From Candidatus Cloacimonadota bacterium (GTDB lineage: Bacteria > Cloacimonadota > Cloacimonadia > Cloacimonadales > TCS61): a stretch of DNA of 6,843 bases. Shown in pieces: positions 1 to 4,134 of the stretch. Where the stretch lies: contig DRTC01000421.1 of assembly GCA_011372345.1 (NCBI GenBank), positions 1 through 6,843 on the forward strand, read 5' to 3'. Within the stretch, counting starts at the first letter, position 1. Every line of letters starts with the position of its first letter. A program made the position numbers and the translations under genes. The notes below the pieces were generated by a model. That model was given only the letters and a program-made list of their open reading frames with translations, was not told the DNA's origin and did not search any database.

Positions 1-20
1 AGATGAATAAAACTTTCAAC

Positions 21-56
21 CTGAACTCCATCCGTCAAAAGCCGGATGAAGTCCAG
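21..56. repeat. Imperfect inverted repeat (14-bp arms)
   Basis: The arms at 21-34 and 43-56 pair at 12 of 14 positions around the 8-base loop TCAAAAGC. The inner six pairs (CATCCG/CGGATG) are perfect. Both mismatches are A/C oppositions (24/53 and 28/49), which is what single transitions in a once-perfect palindrome would leave. It lies just after in-frame stops at 4-6 and 8-10, so it may follow an upstream gene ending at or before the window edge. There is no T-run after it, so a classic intrinsic terminator is unlikely. A dispersed palindromic repeat is the better guess. Confidence 0.6.
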
Positions 57-104
57 TCAAAAAGGCAAAAATGTTAGTTCTTGTTCGTTTTGTTAGTTGC
101 CAAT

Positions 105-132
105 TATTTCGCGTATTTTCGTGTATTTCGCG
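105..132 (+). repeat. Three tandem TATTTCGCG-like units before the wbqC-like gene
   Basis: Three consecutive near-identical units are visible: TATTTCGCG (105-113), TATTTTCGTG (114-123) and TATTTCGCG (124-132). The array ends 11 bases before the ATG at 144, where a ribosome-binding site would be expected, yet no good Shine-Dalgarno sequence is present. It could be part of the 5' untranslated region, a protein-binding site or a remnant of a dispersed intergenic repeat. No function can be read from the sequence. Confidence 0.5.
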
Positions 133-143
133 GGTAAAAGAAA

Positions 144-830
144 ATGAAAAAAGTAGCGATCCTTCAATCCAATTACATCCCCTGGAAAGGATATTTTCAC
201 ATCATCCAGAAAGTCGATTACTTCGTTTTTCTCGATACTGCTCAATACACAATTCGTGATTGGAGAAGCCGTAATTTGATAAAAACTCCGCAAGGTTTAA
301 AGTGGCTTTCAGTTCCCAACAACGGGACACAAAAAATGAAAATAAATGAAGTTGAAATCAATAATAAAACAAAATGGTTTGAGAAACATTTCAGAACTCT
401 GGAGATGAGTTATCATAAAACGAAATATTTCCAAAATTTTTCTACTTTTTTAGAAAAAGTTTATCTCAAAACCAAATGGCAGAAATTAAGCGAATTGAAT
501 CAATTTCTGATCAAGGAAATTTCCAATTTGCTGGGATTGCAAACGATTTTCTGCAATTCGGATGAATTCGAATTAGTTGCAGGAAAGAACGATAAGATCA
601 TTTCCATAATGAAACAACTGCAAGCAGATTATTACCTGACCGGACCTTCCGCAAAATCTTATCTTGATATTTCCAAATTTGAAAAAAATGATATAAAAGT
701 CGAGTTTATGAATTATCCTGATTATCCCGAATATTCTCAACTCTGGGGAAAATTTGAGCATAATGTTTCCATTTTTGACCTGTTATTTTGTGTTGGACAG
801 GATGCTCCGGAATATATTTGGGATTTTTAA
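144..830 (+). CDS. WbqC-like family protein
   Basis: A 228-residue cytosolic protein with the hallmarks of the WbqC-like family. These are an N-terminal QSNYIPWKGYF (8-18), the segment DWRSRNLIKTPQG (39-51), LTGPSAKSYLD (165-175) and the C-terminal YPDYPEYSQLWG followed by FEHNVSIFDLLFCVG (191-218). It has no signal peptide or membrane segment, and its length is normal for the family. The ATG at 144 is the first start after an in-frame TAA at 135-137. Only weak purine-rich sequence precedes it, so the start rests on the match of MKKVAILQSNYIPWKGYF to family N-termini. Family members are common in O-antigen and other surface-glycan clusters, but to my knowledge their biochemical activity is not established. 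The next gene makes a dTDP-amino-deoxysugar, so a role in modifying or using that sugar is a reasonable inference, no more. The family call is secure and the function is open. Confidence 0.9.
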   Translation: MKKVAILQSNYIPWKGYFHIIQKVDYFVFLDTAQYTIRDWRSRNLIKTPQGLKWLSVPNNGTQKMKINEVEINNKTKWFEKHFRTLEMSYHKTKYFQNFSTFLEKVYLKTKWQKLSELNQFLIKEISNLLGLQTIFCNSDEFELVAGKNDKIISIMKQLQADYYLTGPSAKSYLDISKFEKNDIKVEFMNYPDYPEYSQLWGKFEHNVSIFDLLFCVGQDAPEYIWDF

Positions 831-877
831 CTTTGCGAAAGTTGTGCTACTCCTTGCTTTTCTCGACTTTCGCAAAG
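831..877. repeat. Perfect 12-bp inverted repeat right after the wbqC-like stop
   Basis: CTTTGCGAAAGT (831-842) and its exact reverse complement ACTTTCGCAAAG (866-877) enclose a 23-base loop. The left arm starts on the base after the TAA stop (828-830). The left arm with two flanking bases is itself a short palindrome, AACTTT-GCG-AAAGTT (829-843). A third copy of the core, TTTCGCAAAG, occurs at 944-953 and could pair with the left arm instead. No T-run follows, so it may act as a 3'-end stabiliser or partial terminator, or simply be a dispersed palindromic element. Confidence 0.7.
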
Positions 878-956
878 ATATGAGTTTTGGTTTGATGATG
901 ATATATTTGCGCAGATCAGATGAAGGAATTTCTTTGTGGGAATTTTCGCAAAGTCG

Positions 957-1012
957 CTGTCATTCCGAAGTTTCTTCTTGCTCTTATTAATGAGGAGTCT
1001 CCAGAATAACAG
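957..1012. repeat. Inverted-repeat-bounded intergenic element
   Basis: CTGTCATTC at 957-965 faces GAATAACAG at 1004-1012, pairing at 8 of 9 positions with one C/A mismatch. The 56-base unit, with internal GAGGAGTCTCC (992-1002), has the look of the TGTCATTCCGAAG...GAATCTCC...GAATGACA type of dispersed intergenic repeat that I have seen in AT-rich FCB genomes. That resemblance is from memory and was not searched. It encodes no transposase and sits between the wbqC-like and wecE-like genes. Confidence 0.55.
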
Positions 1013-1063
1013 AGGGAAAATTGTTTAATGAAAAATAAAATCCGTTAAATCCATGAGCTAATA

Positions 1064-2185
1064 ATGAAAATTCCATTCAATAAGCCATTAGTTCTGGGAA
1101 CTGAAATTCTCTATTTGAATTCCGTGATTAAAAGGAAAAAATTTTCATCACGCGGTGAATTCATCAAAAAAGGCAGTGATTTGCTGGAAAAATACATCGG
1201 TTGCAATAAAGTTCTGCTGACATCCTCCTGCACCGGTGCCCTGGAAATAGCACTTTCATCTTTAGGACTAAAACCGGAAGATGAAGTAATAATACCTGCT
1301 TTCGAGCATTGCTCGATTGCCAACGCATTAGCTTCTGCAGGAGTAGAGATCGTCTGGTGCGATATCCGGGAAGATACAAAAAATATCGATGAATCTTTGA
1401 TCGAAGGTTTGATCACCAAAAAAACTAAAGTTATAATTCCTGTTCATTATGCCGGAATTCCCTGCGAGATCGAAAAAATTTCGGATATCTGTAAAAAAAA
1501 CAACTTGTTTCTGATCGAAGATGCTGCCCAGTCGATCGGAAGCAGATTTAACGAGAAACCGGCAGGAAGTTTTGGAGATATGGCAATCACCAGTTTTCAT
1601 GAAACCAAAAATGTTCATTGCGGAGAGGGTGGTGCATTAATTATCAACAATCCAAAACTGGTCACAAAAGCGGAAAAGGTATTTCAGAAAGGAACGAATC
1701 GCAAAGATTTTGATCGAGGTTTAACAGAAAATTGGACCTGGCAAATTCTTGGGAAACATTTCATGATGTCCGAATTGCAAGCCGCTTTTCTTTATCCGCA
1801 ATTATTGGAATTGGAAAAAATAAATTCAAATCGACTCCAATCCTGGCATTATTATTATCAACTTTTAGCGGAGTTTTTTCCAAAAAAGAAATTACCATTT
1901 GTTCCCCAAAATGTGTCTTATAATGCTCATTTATTCTATCTGGTTTTGGAAAATTCTCAACAGCGAAAAGAGATGATCGATTTTCTCAATTCAAAAGGAA
2001 TTCAAGCAGTTTTTCATTACCAGCCCTTACATCGAGCACCTTTCTGGAAAGGAAAATACAAAAATGTCCAACTTCCGGTTACGGAAAAAATCGCTGAAAC
2101 CATTCTCCGCTTACCGATGTTTTATAAACTTAAAAAAGAAGAGATTGAGTTTGTGGTGAAGAATATAAAAATATCTTTGCAATGA
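1064..2185 (+). CDS. wecE: dTDP-4-amino-4,6-dideoxygalactose transaminase (WecE/RffA type)
   Basis: A 373-residue PLP-dependent sugar aminotransferase of the DegT/DnrJ/EryC1/StrS family. The expected reaction moves the amino group of glutamate to dTDP-4-keto-6-deoxy-D-glucose, giving dTDP-Fuc4N for surface polysaccharide. Visible landmarks are IPFNKPLVLGTE (3-14), the phosphate-binding loop SSCTGALE (54-61), EDAAQ with Asp153 and Gln156 contacting PLP, and SFHETKN with the Schiff-base Lys182. GEGGAL (187-192), KGTNRKDFDRG (209-219), MSELQAAF (235-242) and HYQPLH (318-323) follow. The HETKN, KGTNR and MSELQAA blocks and the full length are specifically WecE/RffA-like, which separates it from generic family members. 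The ATG at 1064 is the first in-frame start after a TAA at 1046-1048 and has only a weak GAG (1055-1057) ahead of it. No dTDP-glucose synthase or dehydratase (RmlA/RmlB) gene is in the window, so the substrate must come from elsewhere. A closely related 4-aminotransferase specificity (for example dTDP-Qui4N) cannot be excluded. Confidence 0.92.
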   Translation: MKIPFNKPLVLGTEILYLNSVIKRKKFSSRGEFIKKGSDLLEKYIGCNKVLLTSSCTGALEIALSSLGLKPEDEVIIPAFEHCSIANALASAGVEIVWCDIREDTKNIDESLIEGLITKKTKVIIPVHYAGIPCEIEKISDICKKNNLFLIEDAAQSIGSRFNEKPAGSFGDMAITSFHETKNVHCGEGGALIINNPKLVTKAEKVFQKGTNRKDFDRGLTENWTWQILGKHFMMSELQAAFLYPQLLELEKINSNRLQSWHYYYQLLAEFFPKKKLPFVPQNVSYNAHLFYLVLENSQQRKEMIDFLNSKGIQAVFHYQPLHRAPFWKGKYKNVQLPVTEKIAETILRLPMFYKLKKEEIEFVVKNIKISLQ

Positions 2186-2230
2186 AACTTGCCTCCCGAA
2201 GGCTTTCGGGACAAAAATTTGGCAAGTTTC
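2184..2230. repeat. Nested inverted repeat overlapping the wecE stop
   Basis: An outer perfect 10-bp stem pairs GAAACTTGCC (2184-2193) with GGCAAGTTTC (2221-2230). Directly inside its left arm is a second perfect 7-bp stem, TCCCGAA (2194-2200) with TTCGGGA (2205-2211), around a 4-base GGCT loop. Nine bases (CAAAAATTT, 2212-2220) remain unpaired on the right. The left arm begins inside the TGA stop codon (2183-2185). Bases 2212-2228 are the exact reverse complement of 4079-4095, so this is one copy of a repeat family found twice here. It may also affect transcription or transcript stability between wecE and the membrane-protein gene. Confidence 0.75.
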
Positions 2231-2273
2231 TCCTTCGTTCCAACGCTCCTGCGATATGAGAATCATAACATAA

Positions 2274-3989
2274 ATGAATTCAAAGTATAACTTTTCAATA
2301 AAAAACATTCCCAAATGGAATCTGGGAAGGAGAGGAAATCTCATCCTTCTTACAACATTGCTCTTCCTCATCTACTTTTCTCCTTATATTCTCAAAGGCA
2401 AAAATTCCTTCATCCAAATCCACGACAATCTCAACCAGATCAACCAGTTCAGCATTTATAACGGGAAATTTCAGGGAGCATTATTCCCATCGGAAAAAAT
2501 TCCGAATGCTACTTTACCCGGCGCAAATCCGATTTTCAGGGTTGGACAAATATCCATCAGCAAACTATTCTTCTCGCTTGATTATTTCTGGGGCTATGTT
2601 CTCAATGAATTTTTATATCGTCTTTTAGGATTTCTCGGACTTCTCTATCTGTTGAAAATTTTTACTCAAAATACCAAATTCCCGGATTATCTTCTCATTC
2701 TCATTTCTTTCTCATTCATTGCTCTCCCCTTCTGGTCTCCGGGTCATCTTTCCATTGCCGGAATTCCCCTTTTGATCCTCGCTTTTTATTATTTGTATCA
2801 TCAACAAAAACTTCTCAGATCTTATTTGATAGTCATCTTATACGCATTTTATTCCAACCTTTTTGTTTCCGGAATTTTCATCTTTTTTGTCATCATATTT
2901 GCTTATATTTACCTTTTGTTCAAAAGTAAATTGAATCGACACCTGATTTTCGGTGGAATTCTCTTATTTGTTTGTTTTCTCGTTAGCCATTACTCGTTTT
3001 TCCTGATCCAGTTTGTGTATAATATTCCAACTAACCGGATTTCACAAAGTTTTACCGGTTATGGAGTTACCGAAACTCTGAAGCGAATCTTCATCCATTT
3101 TATTTCTTCCCAGATTTCATCTCAAAGTTTCCACGGCAGGTTCATTCTCCAATCTTCCCTGATCTTTATGTTTCTTTTATTTTTTTATAGGAAATTCCAA
3201 CATCTGAAGCTGATTTTATTACTCTGGGCGTTTCTGCTTTTTTCTTCTCTAATTTATGGAATTTATTACTATCAGCCGTTTTTGGACTTTTATAATAAAC
3301 TCGAACAAGGTTTCAGGCTGGAAAGATTTTATTTTCTCAATCCTGCTGTCTGGTACATTCTCTGGGGAATTTTACTGATCGAGTTTTATCAAATGATGAA
3401 GAACAAAAAAACTGCTCAAATCATTCTCATCATTCTGGTTTCTCTCCAGATTGGATACTGTCTGAAAAATTCGACTTTAATGGCTTTTACAGAAAAACCG
3501 ACTTTCAAACAATTTTTTGCTCAAGAACAATTTTCGGAAATCGAAGCAAAATTGGAAAGAAATAAAAATGATTACAGAGTCGGTTGTATCGGTTTTTTCC
3601 CGGCGGTTGCTAATTATAACGGATTCAAAACTATCGATTCTTTCAGCGTTTTTTATCCGTTGGAATTCAAACAGAAATTTTATGAGATCATCAAAGATGA
3701 ATTGAAACAAAACCCTGAAATTGAAGATTTTTTCCAGAATTGGGGAATACATGTCTTCCTTTTTGATGATAAGATAGGTAAACATTATTATGATCAGGAT
3801 TACATTAAAGAAAATATCAATGAGATCCAATGCGATCTGAATATTAATAAACTAAAGGAGTTTAATGTAAAATATCTTTTCTCAACTGTTAGAATTTCCA
3901 ATTATAAGGCAATTGGTTTGGAAAAGGTTTATAAAAACAATGACTCGAAATATTATTATCGTTTTTTTGTGTATGAAATAAAAACTTGA
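2274..3989 (+). CDS. Multi-pass membrane protein, DUF6044/YkoS-like
   Basis: A 571-residue integral membrane protein. About ten or eleven hydrophobic segments can be read, near residues 22-40, 107-130, 138-152, 160-176, 183-197, 198-216, 224-247, 291-304, 311-330, 357-374 and 381-397. The region from about 405 to 571 is soluble. Landmarks are IQIHDNLNQ (47-55) in the first large loop, RLERFYFLNPAVW (348-360), and NGFKTIDSFSVFYPLEFK (449-466) followed by DFFQNWGIHVFLF (485-497). These blocks resemble what I remember of the DUF6044 family, typified by Bacillus subtilis YkoS, which lies beside a glycosyltransferase gene. The layout of a membrane bundle with an acidic motif in the first large loop and a C-terminal soluble domain resembles GT-C glycosyltransferases, but catalysis is unproven. 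The ATG at 2274 directly follows an in-frame TAA (2271-2273), so no longer N-terminus is possible; no Shine-Dalgarno is visible. Its place after wecE suggests a part in polysaccharide assembly or export at the inner membrane. Confidence 0.75.
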   Translation: MNSKYNFSIKNIPKWNLGRRGNLILLTTLLFLIYFSPYILKGKNSFIQIHDNLNQINQFSIYNGKFQGALFPSEKIPNATLPGANPIFRVGQISISKLFFSLDYFWGYVLNEFLYRLLGFLGLLYLLKIFTQNTKFPDYLLILISFSFIALPFWSPGHLSIAGIPLLILAFYYLYHQQKLLRSYLIVILYAFYSNLFVSGIFIFFVIIFAYIYLLFKSKLNRHLIFGGILLFVCFLVSHYSFFLIQFVYNIPTNRISQSFTGYGVTETLKRIFIHFISSQISSQSFHGRFILQSSLIFMFLLFFYRKFQHLKLILLLWAFLLFSSLIYGIYYYQPFLDFYNKLEQGFRLERFYFLNPAVWYILWGILLIEFYQMMKNKKTAQIILIILVSLQIGYCLKNSTLMAFTEKPTFKQFFAQEQFSEIEAKLERNKNDYRVGCIGFFPAVANYNGFKTIDSFSVFYPLEFKQKFYEIIKDELKQNPEIEDFFQNWGIHVFLFDDKIGKHYYDQDYIKENINEIQCDLNINKLKEFNVKYLFSTVRISNYKAIGLEKVYKNNDSKYYYRFFVYEIKT

Positions 3990-4015
3990 GATAAGCCGAA
4001 TTCATTCGGTCTCAA
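3986..4015 (+). terminator. Bulged hairpin over the stop of the membrane-protein gene
   Basis: TTGAGA (3986-3991) pairs with TCTCAA (4010-4015), and inside it CCGAA (3996-4000) pairs with TTCGG (4005-4009) around a TTCA loop. The bases TAAG (3992-3995) bulge out on the left. The structure overlaps the TGA stop (3987-3989) and is followed by ACTTAAATTTTTC, a moderately T-rich stretch. It could work as a weak intrinsic terminator. The bulge and the distance to the T-run make this uncertain. Confidence 0.4.
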
Positions 4016-4047
4016 CTTAAATTTTTCAAAGGATTTGATGAAAATAG

Positions 4048-4068
4048 ACAAGATCGGCATCTTGTTTT
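4048..4068 (+). terminator. Candidate intrinsic terminator
   Basis: ACAAGAT (4048-4054) pairs perfectly with ATCTTGT (4059-4065) around a CGGC tetraloop, and a run of four T (4065-4068) closes the structure. This is the most terminator-like hairpin in the window. It lies between the membrane-protein gene and the secreted-protein gene, and would separate the polysaccharide module from the next transcript. The stem is AT-rich and the T-run is short, so termination may be partial. Confidence 0.45.
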
Positions 4069-4078
4069 ACGAAAATTT

Positions 4079-4109
4079 AACTTGCCAAATTTTTGAAATC
4101 TGGTAAGTT
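4079..4109. repeat. Palindromic repeat, second copy in opposite orientation
   Basis: AACTTGCCA (4079-4087) pairs with TGGTAAGTT (4101-4109) over nine positions with one G-U pair, around a 13-base loop. Bases 4079-4095 (AACTTGCCAAATTTTTG) are the exact reverse complement of 2212-2228. This copy lacks the inner CCCGAA/TTCGGG hairpin of the copy at 2184-2230. It ends 25 bases before the ATG of the secreted-protein gene, so it will lie in that gene's leader if transcription starts upstream. Confidence 0.7.
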
Positions 4110-4124
4110 TAATCTGCTCAAAAT

Positions 4125-4130
4125 GGAGGA
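4125..4130 (+). promoter_or_regulatory. Strong ribosome-binding site GGAGGA
   Basis: GGAGGA lies four bases before the ATG at 4135. It is the only strong Shine-Dalgarno sequence ahead of a gene in this window. It decides the start: the in-frame ATG at 4123-4125 overlaps the GGAGGA itself and would add MEET before the signal peptide, so 4135 is preferred. Confidence 0.8.
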
Positions 4131-4134
4131 AACC

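Noticed and set aside
3..77. Open stretch from ATG at 3 to TAG at 75-77, encoding 24 residues beginning MNKTFNLNSIRQKPDEVQ.
   Set aside because: Most of it is the imperfect inverted repeat at 21-56, no ribosome-binding site is visible within the window, and whether the frame continues from an upstream gene cannot be seen.
754..990. A 78-codon + strand ORF running from inside the wbqC-like gene into the gap.
   Set aside because: It starts within a well-supported gene in another frame, its codons cross two palindromic repeats, and the translation has no recognisable domain.
831..1063. A CRISPR-like array suggested by the recurring TTTCGCAAAG cores.
   Set aside because: The copies are only 10-12 bases long, in mixed orientation and unevenly spaced, and there are no cas genes.
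1328..1618. Minus-strand ORFs opposite wecE, including 1111-1419 and 1328-1618.
   Set aside because: They are antisense shadows of a strongly conserved aminotransferase reading frame, with no ribosome-binding site or protein family likeness.
2231..2273. A promoter or ribosome-binding site in the gap before the membrane-protein gene.
   Set aside because: No convincing -35/-10 pair or Shine-Dalgarno could be picked out; the segment TCCTTCGTTCCAACGCTCC looks more like flanking repeat sequence.
3477..3830. A 117-codon minus-strand ORF opposite the C-terminal part of the membrane-protein gene.
   Set aside because: Its Ile/Phe-rich content is what the antisense of an AT-rich gene gives, and the + strand protein shows conserved blocks through this region.
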